NCBI GenBank assembly: GCA_001512635.1
Contig: LFSA01000021.1
Location: 1-64,000 of the forward strand
Source of the DNA: Pelotomaculum sp. DTU098
GTDB lineage: Bacteria > Bacillota > Desulfotomaculia > Desulfotomaculales > Pelotomaculaceae
Length of the DNA stretch: 64,000 nt
Direction: 5' to 3'
The notes under the pieces are model-generated. The model had not been told where the DNA came from. It saw only the letters and a list, made by a program, of their open reading frames with translations, and did not search any database. Both the position numbers and the translations under genes were made by a program. This document shows positions 1 through 7,504 of this stretch, piece by piece (within the stretch, counting starts at the first letter, position 1; every line of letters begins with the position of its first letter).

Positions 1-75
1 ATCATCTTTGACAGCCATTCGGGGATCGGGAGACTTACCCACAAACTCTTGACACAGTCATATAAAGAACCTTTC

Positions 76-104
76 TTGCCTGACTGCTCCTTTAATGTTA
101 TAAT
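76..104 (+). promoter_or_regulatory. Sigma-A type promoter of tRNA-Sec
   Basis: A TTGCCT -35 element (76-81) and a perfect TATAAT -10 element (99-104) are separated by 17 bp. The -10 ends 33 bp before the tRNA. No ORF with a ribosome binding site lies between them, so this is the likely promoter of the tRNA-Sec gene. It was read by eye; no start site is known. Confidence 0.7.
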
Positions 105-137
105 GGTTGACGCAGTAATAAATCAAGCTAATTTTAC

Positions 138-235
138 GGGGGTGGATGGTGCCTGGTGGTGCTCCTGGTCTTCAAAACCAGTCGCGGGGCAGTGCTCCTG
201 TCCTGGGTGGGTTCGATTCCCACGCACTCCCGCCA
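138..235 (+). tRNA. selC: tRNA-Sec (anticodon UCA)
   Basis: This is a 98-nt selenocysteine tRNA that reads UGA. The anticodon stem CTGGT/ACCAG (165-169 and 177-181) encloses a 7-nt loop with anticodon TCA at 172-174. A long variable arm follows, then a T arm GTGGG-TTCGATT-CCCAC (207-223), an 8-nt acceptor 3' strand, discriminator G and an encoded CCA (233-235). The length, UCA anticodon, extended acceptor and long variable arm are diagnostic of bacterial tRNA-Sec. The eighth acceptor pair appears to be G-G, so the exact 5' end could differ by a base. A Sec-containing selD at 8942-9991 is a plausible user. It is transcribed alone, between a promoter and a terminator. selA and selB are not in the window. 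Confidence 0.95.
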
Positions 236-243
236 GAAAAATC

Positions 244-272
244 AAAGCTTCCGGAATTCCGGAAGCTTTTTT
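244..272 (+). terminator. Rho-independent terminator of tRNA-Sec
   Basis: A perfect palindrome, AAAGCTTCCGG-AATT-CCGGAAGCTTT, starts 9 bp after the CCA end of the tRNA and runs into a T tract (267-272, then GTTTT). The stem of at least 11 bp plus the U-run makes it a strong terminator. Confidence 0.9.
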
Positions 273-660
273 GTTTTGGGTACCGTATTGCACCACCATT
301 GGTTTATGCACCGGGCCCTTGAGACAGCGATGAAATGTCAGCTTATTGGGCGCAATATCTACGATGGGTCAAAAACCATGATTGTGATCCAGCACCTTTA
401 ATATTTAAAAACCAGGCCGGCACCCCTGTATAATATTTCGGGATCAGGGTAGCCACGGACAAACAACAAATAAGCCCGAAGAATTCATGACCGCCGGGCA
501 TTACCCTAATAGCATGTTTTATTCTTTGATTAAGTACATTTTCGTAACACTGTCTTACTGTATTAACAGTGGATTGCTTCAATATAGATACATGATCCAC
601 ACAGTCTCTTAATTAATACTCCACATTTGCTAATGTCTTGCTAATGTCCAAAATGCATGT
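273..660. other. Intergenic region with no recognised gene
   Basis: About 390 bp lie between the tRNA-Sec terminator and the end of pcm. Open frames here lack good ribosome binding sites and resemble no family I recognise. I see no RNA structure or repeat worth naming. It contains the downstream region of the minus-strand pcm gene. Confidence 0.5.
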
Positions 661-1491
661 TTATTCCTGGTGCCAGCCCTCTTCACCTATTAGGGGCACG
701 AAGACCACTTCCCCCAGTTTTTCCTCCGAGAAGCTGCCGTCTTCATTACGCCGGACCAGTAACAACTCCTGGCATTGCCTGTCACCGGCGGGAATAACCA
801 GGCGCCCGCCCGGTTTTAGCTGATTGCACAGTGATTCCGGTACCCCAGGCGCACCGGCTGATACAAGGATACCATCGAAGGGAGCTTCTTCCGGCCACCC
901 CTTAGTTCCGTCACCGACCCGGGTGATTATATTCCTGTAATCCAGGGCTTTAAAAACCTCCTGTGCTTTGGCAGCCAGGCTCGCATGACGTTCGATGGTA
1001 TAGACTTTTGAAACAATTTGTGCCAGAACAGCCGCTGCATAGCCGGAGCCAGTTCCTATTTCCAAAACCTTATTCCCCGGAGAAGGTTCCAGGAGTTCAG
1101 CCATGAGCGCAACAATGTAAGGCTGGCTAATTGTTTGCCCTTCTCCGATGGGCAGAGGTCCGTCAAGATAGGCATATTTCTGCATATTGGCAGGAACAAA
1201 ACAGTGGCGGGGTACAGTAAGCATGCTTTTAAGAACAGTCTCATTTTTGATACCGCGAAGCTTAAGCTGGTTTTCAACCATAAGACGGCGTTCTATTAAC
1301 CACTTATCAGAGTTTTTGAAATCAAACACCCCCCTGTTTGTTCCTATATGATTAATTCCTTCTTTATTCCTGGCTATTCTGGAAAACCTTGATTTTTCCT
1401 GCCATAATCCCAAAGAACTAATCAACCTCTTCAGCAGCAAGAGCGAAATCCCCAATATTAAAATCCCAAATATTATATGGAAAAGCGACAT
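661..1491 (-). CDS. pcm: Protein-L-isoaspartate O-methyltransferase, membrane-anchored
   Basis: The product (276 aa) transfers a methyl group from SAM to L-isoaspartyl residues in damaged proteins and so starts their repair. The PCMT signature runs from PRHCFVP (residues 94-100) through GEGQTISQPY (116-125) to the SAM-binding motif I VLEIGTGSG (142-150). The first ~22 residues form a hydrophobic helix (FHIIFGILILGISLLLL), and ~45 linker residues precede the catalytic domain. Ordinary bacterial Pcm is ~210 aa and soluble, so this copy is probably tethered to the inner face of the membrane. It stands alone, 560 bp from the divergent lgt. The family assignment is firm; the anchoring is inferred. 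Confidence 0.93.
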   Translation of the reverse strand: MSLFHIIFGILILGISLLLLKRLISSLGLWQEKSRFSRIARNKEGINHIGTNRGVFDFKNSDKWLIERRLMVENQLKLRGIKNETVLKSMLTVPRHCFVPANMQKYAYLDGPLPIGEGQTISQPYIVALMAELLEPSPGNKVLEIGTGSGYAAAVLAQIVSKVYTIERHASLAAKAQEVFKALDYRNIITRVGDGTKGWPEEAPFDGILVSAGAPGVPESLCNQLKPGGRLVIPAGDRQCQELLLVRRNEDGSFSEEKLGEVVFVPLIGEEGWHQE

Positions 1492-2054
1492 AAATTCTTA
1501 ACCCCTTTTGACAAAATACTGCCTATTGACTGGTTAATGATAAATCCATAATTTTAAAGTGAGGGTAATCTTATTTTGAACCTGTTAAAATCGACCTGAC
1601 CATAGATGGCGGAAAGTGATAAGCGATTATTTTACGAAAGTGAGCCAGTTAGTACAGGTGGTAGATGAGTCTGATTTAGCTAAGGAAATAAAGGGAAATT
1701 AGCCAAACCTCTTCTCTATGTCCAAACCTCTTTTAATAAGGGAGTCCGGAAACAAATGGGTTTCCAAATTACAACCAAAAGCTCAGGAGAAAAAGTAAAT
1801 ATAAAATTCAACTTTAAAATAACCAAACTACAGAGGGTCCCTGGTTATACTTCAAGGCTAAGGGGTTCTCTGTTAATTTATTTAAATTTATTTTAGATTT
1901 CCTCTCTCCTGCAGTGGCAAAAACTAACCCTGCGGGAAGTCCCTGTGATATATTAAAAGAATAGAAGTATGGTCCGGCGTAGAAAATATAGAAGTTAGTT
2001 GCAAAACCATTATTGATTATATTACGATGGGGTAAATGTTAACAGGGGGAAATA
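1492..2054. other. Long intergenic region between divergent pcm and lgt, possible gene remnants
   Basis: 563 bp without a convincing gene. Two short open stretches look like protein-coding debris. One, near 1640-1700 (plus strand), reads VSQLVQVVDESDLAKEIKGN and then stops. The other, near 1755-1895, begins MGFQITTKSSGEKVNIKF and ends after ~46 codons. Neither has a clear ribosome binding site or a recognised family. They may be remains of one decayed gene. Promoters for pcm and lgt must also lie here, but I could not place them with confidence. Confidence 0.3.
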
Positions 2055-2822
2055 ATGGTGCTCGATCCGGTTGCCATTCAAATAGGACCTATAACCATCT
2101 ACTGGTACGGGGTTATTATAACTTCCGCCTTCGTCGTGGGAACAGCCCTGGCTTATTACAACGCATCCCGCCAGGGTATTAATCCCGAACATATCTTAAA
2201 TATGTTGATCTTGATTATACCTGCGGCAATTATTATGGCCAGGCTTTACTATGTATTTTTTAACTGGGATTATTATAAACTCAATCCCCTGGAGATATTT
2301 GCCACCTGGCATGGTGGTCTGGCCATTCACGGGGGTCTACTGGGAGGCTTTCTTGCCGGCTATTTTTACGTGCGCAAACATAAACTCGATTTTTGGAAAC
2401 TCAGTGATATCTTTGCACCCAGTATCATTCTAGGCCAGGCCATAGGGCGGTGGGGCAACTTCATGAACCAGGAGGCTTACGGTGGCCCGGTAACATTGGA
2501 ATACATCAGCCGCTTTCCGGATTTCATCCAAAATCAAATGTTCATTAACGGACAGTATCACCACCCTACTTTTTTATACGAATCCGTCTGGAACCTGCTT
2601 GTCTTTGCCTTTTTAATGGTTTTAATCCGGCGAAGCCATATCCCAGGCCAGATTTTTCTATCATATCTGGCCCTGTATTCCGCCGGCCGGTTTTTTATTG
2701 AGGGGTTACGCATGGACAGTCTGTACCTGGGACCATTCAGGGTTGCTCAACTGGTAAGTCTCGTTTTAATTGCTACTGCGGTTACACTATACCTGAGACT
2801 GAAACGGCTTAAGGAAAAGTGA
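2055..2822 (+). CDS. lgt: Prolipoprotein diacylglyceryl transferase
   Basis: Lgt (255 aa) is the integral membrane enzyme that moves diacylglycerol from phosphatidylglycerol to the lipobox cysteine of prolipoproteins, the first step of lipoprotein maturation. The diagnostic signature GRWGNFMNQEAYG lies at residues 131-143, and the conserved IHGGLLGG is at 91-98. About seven hydrophobic segments are visible. The length is typical. A GGGGGA ribosome binding site precedes the ATG at 2055. The gene is followed after ~90 bp by a tiny membrane-protein gene and a terminator, with which it may be co-transcribed. Confidence 0.96.
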   Translation: MVLDPVAIQIGPITIYWYGVIITSAFVVGTALAYYNASRQGINPEHILNMLILIIPAAIIMARLYYVFFNWDYYKLNPLEIFATWHGGLAIHGGLLGGFLAGYFYVRKHKLDFWKLSDIFAPSIILGQAIGRWGNFMNQEAYGGPVTLEYISRFPDFIQNQMFINGQYHHPTFLYESVWNLLVFAFLMVLIRRSHIPGQIFLSYLALYSAGRFFIEGLRMDSLYLGPFRVAQLVSLVLIATAVTLYLRLKRLKEK

Positions 2823-2909
2823 TCCACAGGATAGGAATACGGCCTGTAACAGAACTCTCCTTATAAACATATTATAGAAAAAAAGTTTATATAAGGAGGG
2901 TCGAACTTT

Positions 2910-3029
2910 ATGGCGTTTGGCACCGGAGGAGGCGTGGGCGGCGGTATATCCGCTTCCTTTAGCTTAAATTTCTTCTTCACGTTCTTCATCATCATAATTA
3001 TCATCTTCTTCCTTTTTGGCTTCATTTAA
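2910..3029 (+). CDS. Tiny Gly-rich single-TM protein, YjcZ-like (copy 1)
   Basis: A 39-aa protein with an excellent ribosome binding site (AAGGAGGG, 2893-2900). It starts MAFGTGGGVGGG and ends in a membrane helix made almost only of Phe and Ile (FFFTFFIIIIIIFFLFGFI). It shares the MAFG start, Gly-rich head and hydrophobic C-terminal helix with the two genes at 15612 and 15843. The pattern matches the tiny YjcZ-type membrane proteins that Bacilli and Clostridia make during sporulation. That is a family-level resemblance by eye. The function is unknown; a role in the spore envelope or mother-cell membrane is inferred. It lies between lgt and a strong terminator. Confidence 0.75.
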   Translation: MAFGTGGGVGGGISASFSLNFFFTFFIIIIIIFFLFGFI

Positions 3030-3045
3030 AACAACATGATAATTA

Positions 3046-3080
3046 ACGGGGCGGTTATTAGTAACTGCCCCGTTTTCTTT
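3046..3080 (+). terminator. Rho-independent terminator after lgt and the tiny TM gene
   Basis: A 12-bp stem, ACGGGGCGGTTA (3046-3057) with TAACTGCCCCGT (3062-3073), one G-T pair and a TTAG loop, is followed by TTTCTTT. It starts 17 bp after the tiny gene's stop codon. Confidence 0.85.
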
Positions 3081-3248
3081 AGTAATAAAACGTTTATTAT
3101 TCCCTTGCACTTGATATTCCCCTGTATTGGTGCATCTAAGCTTCTCTAGATTAATACCGCTTAAGGACCATACCCCGGCGTCTTTAAACGGCTCTTCCCG
3201 TGTCCATATTCCCATTGACACAATAAATATTCTGTGTTATTTTATGGT

Positions 3249-3273
3249 GTATTCTGATTAAATGTCAGAATAC
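3249..3273. promoter_or_regulatory. Palindromic operator upstream of marR-MATE
   Basis: A perfect inverted repeat, GTATTCTGA (3249-3257) and TCAGAATAC (3265-3273), has a 7-bp spacer and lies ~30-50 bp upstream of the MarR start. A third partial half-site, GTATTCT, follows at 3283-3289. MarR dimers typically bind such palindromes in their own promoter, so autoregulation of the marR-MATE operon is the natural inference. Confidence 0.65.
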
Positions 3274-3301
3274 TTAATATTAGTATTCTAAGCATTTAGC
3301 G

Positions 3302-3766
3302 GTGGTTTTCGTGAATTACCAGGAAGCTGAAGAATTACATGATTTATTGTTTACCTTTTTTGGTATCTTTCACGAAAAATTTCTATCCCGTTATCGACGT
3401 TATTATGAATGCTTACCCATGCTCAAGAAGAATCATGTGAAGATTATCAGTGTATTATATCAGCATAAACACCTGATCCCAACCGAAATCGGCAGATTAC
3501 TGGATATCGAGAGAGGCAGCCTGACGGCACTGATCGACCAGTTGGAAGAAATGGGTCTGGTTAAGCGCTGTAATGATCCCATGGACAGGCGAAAGTCACT
3601 GATCTCTCTCACTCCTGCCGGAAGATGTGAAATGAATAAAATCATGGATAACTATATCCAGAACTTAAGTCTTTTTTTCCAGGACGTCGACCCCGGGGAA
3701 TTAAAACAGTTTACCGAAAGCTTGCGTTTTGCAGTGGAATTTATGAAAAAACTACAGGTGGGCTAA
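3302..3766 (+). CDS. MarR family transcriptional regulator
   Basis: A winged-helix dimeric regulator (154 aa from the first GTG). The HTH region is visible as LIPTEIGRLLDIERGSLTAL, followed by the wing DRRKSLISLTPAG, a hallmark of MarR proteins. The long N- and C-terminal helices give the dimer interface. A second in-frame GTG at 3311 is an equally good start; no strong ribosome binding site decides between them. The stop codon lies 1 bp before the MATE transporter ATG, so the two are co-transcribed, and the regulator probably controls the pump in response to a ligand. A perfect palindrome lies just upstream. Confidence 0.9.
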   Translation: MVFVNYQEAEELHDLLFTFFGIFHEKFLSRYRRYYECLPMLKKNHVKIISVLYQHKHLIPTEIGRLLDIERGSLTALIDQLEEMGLVKRCNDPMDRRKSLISLTPAGRCEMNKIMDNYIQNLSLFFQDVDPGELKQFTESLRFAVEFMKKLQVG

Positions 3767-3767
3767 C

Positions 3768-5165
3768 ATGAATAACAGCTTGGAAATGCGCGATCAGAAC
3801 ATCAACAAACTGCTGTGGAAATTTTCCCTGCCTGCTATCATAGCAATGCTCGTCAACGCACTATATAACATAGTGGACAGGATCTTCGTGGGGCGTGGAA
3901 TCGGCTCGATAGCCATTGCGGCAACAACCGTAGCTTTCCCGCTCATGATTATTCTCCTGGCTGTTTCTATTTTAATCGGTATAGGCGCCACTGCTTTAAT
4001 TTCAATCCGGCTGGGGCAACAGAAAATAGAAGAAGCAGAAAAAGTGGCCGGTAACGGCGCAGTAATGTTAGTTATCTTGCCGTTAATTATAACAATAATC
4101 TATCTGCTCTTCCCCGAGCCGATCCTGGTGTTCTTCGGGGCAAGCCCGGAGGTTTTACCCTACGCCCTGGATTTCGTCCAAATAATAATGCTGGGATCTG
4201 TTTTTGGTTCCCTCGGTATGGGTATGAACAACTTTATCAGGGCGGAGGGCAATCCCAGGCTGTCCATGCTGACTCAAGTCACCGGCGCCTTAATAAACTG
4301 TGTTTTAAATTATATTTTCATTTTTAAACTGGGACTGGGAATCAAAGGTTCGGCTTTAGCTACTGTTTCCGGTCAATTTATTTCATCAATCTGGGTGTTG
4401 AGTTATTACCTGTCTGGCCGTAGCGTGGTCAAAATCAGGTTGAAAAACCTTAAGCTGCAGCTGCCGATCCTTCTCAGTATTGTCTCCATCGGCTTTGCTC
4501 CCTTTGGTATGCAAATAGCCCACAGTATCCAGCAATCCATTTTAAACAAAACCCTCCTGGTTTATGGCGGGGACCTGGCTCTTTCGGCCGTGGGCATTAT
4601 GATGAGTATAGCCGCCCTAATGTTCATGCCTATTGTGGGACTCAGTCAAGGGGCCCAGCCCCTTATCGGTTATAACTACGGCGCCCGGCAATACCACAGG
4701 GTTAAAGAAACCTTTAAAAAGGCTATAATAGCCGCTACCTGCATTGCCCTGACCGGCTACCTGGCAATTCATATCTGGCCGATCCAAATTGTAAGCCTGT
4801 TCAGCAAAGGAGATACTGCCCTTACTGAATTAACTTCCGGCGCCATGCTGACTTTCTTTGCGATGTTTCCGGTTGTAGGGTTTCAAATAATTGGTTCAAA
4901 CTATTTTCAAGCAGTGGGCAAGCCGGTTCAATCCACCATTCTCAGCCTGTCCAGGCAGGTCCTGCTGTTTATCCCCCTTCTTCTGATTCTGCCGCATTTT
5001 TGGGGAATCGACGGAGTATGGAGAACAGCGCCTATTGCTGATGGCCTGGCAGTAATCCTAACGGCTGCCCTTGTTTTCATGGAAATGAAAAATATGCCGA
5101 AAAGTGAACCTCTGGATGATACCCTTGAGCAGCACGGAAATATAGTCGCAAGTTCTCCGAAATAG
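3768..5165 (+). CDS. MATE family multidrug/cation efflux transporter
   Basis: A 465-aa integral membrane protein with about 12 hydrophobic helices in two homologous halves. The first half begins at LWKFSLPAIIAMLVNALYN, and the MATE pattern IVDRIFVGRGIGSIAIAA follows. Late in the protein, GLSQGAQPLIGYNYGA is the characteristic second-half motif. MATE proteins export cationic drugs in exchange for Na+ or H+. The ATG follows the marR stop by 1 bp, so both genes form one operon. The substrate cannot be deduced. Its C-terminal tail is short and polar. Confidence 0.93.
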   Translation: MNNSLEMRDQNINKLLWKFSLPAIIAMLVNALYNIVDRIFVGRGIGSIAIAATTVAFPLMIILLAVSILIGIGATALISIRLGQQKIEEAEKVAGNGAVMLVILPLIITIIYLLFPEPILVFFGASPEVLPYALDFVQIIMLGSVFGSLGMGMNNFIRAEGNPRLSMLTQVTGALINCVLNYIFIFKLGLGIKGSALATVSGQFISSIWVLSYYLSGRSVVKIRLKNLKLQLPILLSIVSIGFAPFGMQIAHSIQQSILNKTLLVYGGDLALSAVGIMMSIAALMFMPIVGLSQGAQPLIGYNYGARQYHRVKETFKKAIIAATCIALTGYLAIHIWPIQIVSLFSKGDTALTELTSGAMLTFFAMFPVVGFQIIGSNYFQAVGKPVQSTILSLSRQVLLFIPLLLILPHFWGIDGVWRTAPIADGLAVILTAALVFMEMKNMPKSEPLDDTLEQHGNIVASSPK

Positions 5166-5245
5166 GATTGGCTTAAAGAAACGGGAACAAAAACCGCCAG
5201 CGCTACGACTAATAACTGCCTGCAGCCACGACCAGCATGATCATT

Positions 5246-5287
5246 ATTTGATTTTTGCCTGGTTATAAGGAAGATTAAAAATCAAAT
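5246..5287. repeat. Inverted repeat downstream of the MATE gene
   Basis: ATTTGATTTTT (5246-5256) and AAAAATCAAAT (5277-5287) are perfect 11-bp arms around a 20-nt loop, 80 bp after the MATE stop. There is no clear U-run, so it is a weak candidate terminator or a remnant of a mobile element like the neighbouring repeat. Confidence 0.55.
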
Positions 5288-5369
5288 ATATCACTGGAGT
5301 AGTTCATAGAAACCTTCATTATCTCAAACCATAAAAGCATAGATATTACGAGAAAAACGCTTTTTACAA

Positions 5370-5436
5370 GAAAGCTCCCTTATTATAGAGAAAGGAGGGA
5401 AAACCCTGCCCGAATCTCTAAAATAAGGGAGCTTTC
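5370..5436. repeat. Long imperfect hairpin next to a transposase-like remnant
   Basis: Perfect 15-bp arms GAAAGCTCCCTTATT (5370-5384) and AATAAGGGAGCTTTC (5422-5436) are extended inward by AGAG/CTCT pairs. The 25-nt loop itself contains GGAGGG and CCCTGCCC. The right arm ends 3 bp before the ATG of the fragment at 5439. It may be the structured leader or end of an IS-like element, a MITE, or a bidirectional terminator between the converging MATE and sigG genes. Confidence 0.6.
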
Positions 5437-5438
5437 AA

Positions 5439-5612
5439 ATGCAGAATTGGAATATCGTATAATCTAAATTAATTCAATTGTTTGAGCCAATTTTTTACAA
5501 GAACTTTTTTCAGCAACTCAAGGAGACCAATACCGACAATTACGTTGAGAAGCTCTATACTTAGAACTTGAATTTTCGGCATGATTTTTGGACAACGCTA
5601 ATGTTATGTTAA
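5439..5612 (+). pseudogene. Decayed transposase-like fragment
   Basis: Read from the ATG at 5439, the frame is interrupted by a TAA at codon 8 and a TAG at codon 42. It still shows a protein-like stretch, LFEPIFYKNFFQQLKETNTD followed by NYVEKLYT and later HDFWTTLML. This pattern of an N-terminal helical region, then a Tyr-Val-x-Lys/Phe step and a hydrophobic segment, resembles the start of IS4-type DDE transposases. No catalytic part remains. The base composition is more AT-rich than in the flanking genes. I judge it a relic of an insertion sequence; the family call is tentative. Confidence 0.35.
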
Positions 5613-5638
5613 CACACGTATTACGCGACTACATCATA

Positions 5639-6412
5639 TTACACGTATTTTCGCATGTGGTTGAGCGCTGCTTTTTCCAGCCTGGAAACCTGTGCCTGGG
5701 AGATGCCGATTTCTTCCGCCACCTCCATTTGAGTTTTTCCCTCGTAAAAGCGGAGCGTTAAAATAAGCTTCTCCCGGTCACTCAGTTTTCTAAGGGCGTC
5801 CCGGATAGCGATACCCTCCAACCAGTTCATGTCCTGGTTCTTTTCGTCACTGATCTGGTCCATGACAAAAATGGGATCCCCGCCGTCATGGTAAATGGGC
5901 TCAAACAGGGAAATGGGTTCCTGAATGGCATCCAGGGCGAAAACTATCTCTTCCCTGGGCATTTTTAATTCTCCGGCTATTTCATTTATAGAGGGTTCCC
6001 GGGAATATTTGTTGACGAGGGCGTCCCTCACCTGCAGAGCTTTATAGGCAACGTCACGGAGGGAGCGGCTAACCCGGATGGGATTATTGTCCCTCAGGTA
6101 ACGGCGGATTTCTCCAATAATCATGGGCACTGCATATGTGGAAAACTTTACATTCTGGGAAAGATCAAAGTTGTCAATGGCCTTCATCAGGCCGATACAG
6201 CCCACCTGGAAAAGGTCGTCCACATATTCGCCCCTGTTTGTAAAACGCTGAATTACACTTAGGACAAGCCTGAGATTGCCGTTAACCAGCTGTGTTCGGG
6301 CGGAGGGTTCTCCTTTATGCATGGCCTCAAACAAGGCGCGCATCTGACTGCTTGTCAGTACAGGGAGTTTAGATGTATTGACACCACAGATCTCCACCTT
6401 GTTCACCAGCAT
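5639..6412 (-). CDS. sigG: RNA polymerase sporulation sigma factor SigG
   Basis: The late forespore-specific sigma factor (257 aa). The N-terminal signature KVEICGVNTSKLPVL is nearly invariant in SigG and separates it from SigF and SigB. Region 2 includes LRLVLSVIQRFTNRG, DDLFQVGCIGLMKAIDNF and KFSTYAVPMIIGEIRRYLRD; region 4 ends with the HTH TQMEVAEEIGISQAQVSRLE. It lies directly downstream of sigE, in the classical spoIIGA-sigE-sigG order. A terminator at 6513-6543 separates it from sigE, so it probably has its own forespore promoter in the ~175-bp gap, as in other spore formers. Confidence 0.97.
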   Translation of the reverse strand: MLVNKVEICGVNTSKLPVLTSSQMRALFEAMHKGEPSARTQLVNGNLRLVLSVIQRFTNRGEYVDDLFQVGCIGLMKAIDNFDLSQNVKFSTYAVPMIIGEIRRYLRDNNPIRVSRSLRDVAYKALQVRDALVNKYSREPSINEIAGELKMPREEIVFALDAIQEPISLFEPIYHDGGDPIFVMDQISDEKNQDMNWLEGIAIRDALRKLSDREKLILTLRFYEGKTQMEVAEEIGISQAQVSRLEKAALNHMRKYV

Positions 6413-6512
6413 AGAAGGCCCCCCATCTTTTATCCGGCGTCATATTTTTTTATCATTTTCGTTTTCATTATTGCCAGGCCCAATTTGATTTATACACACC
6501 TGTTAAGGGCAT

Positions 6513-6543
6513 AAAAAAAGCGTCCTCCAGTATAACGAAGACG
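6513..6543 (-). terminator. Rho-independent terminator of sigE
   Basis: On the minus strand the stem CGTCTTC/GAGGACG (one G-T pair, 9-nt loop) is followed by CTTTTTTT. It sits ~45 bp after the sigE stop and before sigG, separating mother-cell and forespore transcription units. Confidence 0.75.
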
Positions 6544-6587
6544 AAAGGCAGCTGTGGATTGCATGTAATCCATTTTCTGAGTTCTTC

Positions 6588-7325
6588 TCACTCCATGCGG
6601 TGGATCTCTTTTTTCAACCTTTTAATTATCCTTTTCTCCAGCCTCGAAATATAAGACTGAGATATCCCCAGAAGATCGGCAACCTCCTTTTGGGTTTTTT
6701 CTATTCCGTTGTTCAGGCCGAAACGCAGTTCCATAATTTTGCGTTCCCGGCCGGAGAGCTTTTGCAGAGCCAGGTGAAGCAGTTTTTTATCAACCTCCTC
6801 TTCGATATATTTGTAGATGACATCGTTTTCCGTACCCAGAACGTCCGACAGCAGCAGTTCATTTCCATCCCAGTCGATATTCAGCGGTTCATCAAAGGAG
6901 ACCTCCGCCCGGGTCTTGTTATTCCGACGCAGGTACATAAGGATCTCATTCTCAATACAGCGGGAAGCATAGGTAGCCAGTTTAATTTTTTTGGCCGGGT
7001 CAAAGGTATTCACCGCTTTAATCAGGCCGATGGTACCGATGGATACCAGATCTTCAATTCCCACCCCGGTATTCTCAAATTTTCGGGCGATATAAACCAC
7101 CAAACGCAGGTTTCTTTCAATTAAGATGCTCCTGACCGCCCCGTCCCCGGATTCCAGGCGGTCGATCAAAAAGATTTCCTCATCGGTACTCAAAGGCGGT
7201 GGTAAAGCTTCGTTGCTGCCGACATAATAGATCCGCGGACGGTAACCCAACCAGAGCAGCAGGCGCAGCAATGCCAGACGGCCCCTCCACCGTGCACGCC
7301 AGAATATCTTAGAAAACACACACAA
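6588..7325 (-). CDS. sigE: RNA polymerase sporulation sigma factor SigE precursor
   Basis: The early mother-cell sigma factor (245 aa), made as an inactive pro-protein. The ~27-residue N-terminal pro-sequence is basic and amphipathic ([20 protein letters not shown]), as expected for a membrane-bound pro-peptide removed by SpoIIGA. Region 2 shows [20 protein letters not shown] and [12 protein letters not shown]; region 4 ends in the [23 protein letters not shown]. It is encoded 180 bp downstream of spoIIGA, its processing protease. The gap between them holds a perfect 9-bp inverted repeat (7384-7414). Confidence 0.97.
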   Translation of the reverse strand: MCVFSKIFWRARWRGRLALLRLLLWLGYRPRIYYVGSNEALPPPLSTDEEIFLIDRLESGDGAVRSILIERNLRLVVYIARKFENTGVGIEDLVSIGTIGLIKAVNTFDPAKKIKLATYASRCIENEILMYLRRNNKTRAEVSFDEPLNIDWDGNELLLSDVLGTENDVIYKYIEEEVDKKLLHLALQKLSGRERKIMELRFGLNNGIEKTQKEVADLLGISQSYISRLEKRIIKRLKKEIHRME

Positions 7326-7383
7326 GTCCTCCCTCCGCTGGGCACTATAACTGCCCGGACTGAATCAGAGGTGTAAATTCAAT

Positions 7384-7414
7384 CTGACAGGATAAATTCG
7401 CTTGTTCCTGTCAG
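7384..7414. repeat. Perfect inverted repeat between spoIIGA and sigE
   Basis: CTGACAGGA (7384-7392) and TCCTGTCAG (7406-7414) form perfect 9-bp arms with a 13-nt loop in the 180-bp gap between spoIIGA and sigE. There is no U-run, so it is not an obvious terminator. It could be an mRNA processing or stability hairpin, or an operator. Confidence 0.6.
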
Positions 7415-7504
7415 ACCCGTCCCTGCAGGACCAGGCTGCGACGCTACAATTGGGAAGCCTGCCGGACCGGCCCGTCCCTCTGCCTGGACCAGGTGGAAGT
7501 CAGG

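Noticed and set aside
49-54. TTGACA sequence near the window start as -35 of the tRNA-Sec promoter
   Set aside because: It is 44 bp from the TATAAT at 99-104; TTGCCT at 76-81 has the proper 17-bp spacing.
343-600. 85-codon minus-strand frame after the tRNA-Sec terminator
   Set aside because: No ribosome binding site, no known domain and codon use unlike its neighbours.
2964-3221. 85-codon minus-strand frame facing marR, overlapping a tiny TM gene and a terminator
   Set aside because: It runs antisense through the plus-strand terminator hairpin and the tiny gene, has an acidic low-complexity end that is the complement of a Phe/Ile-rich coding run, and I see no ribosome binding site. Its N-terminal ~40 residues look somewhat protein-like, so I keep it only as a doubt.
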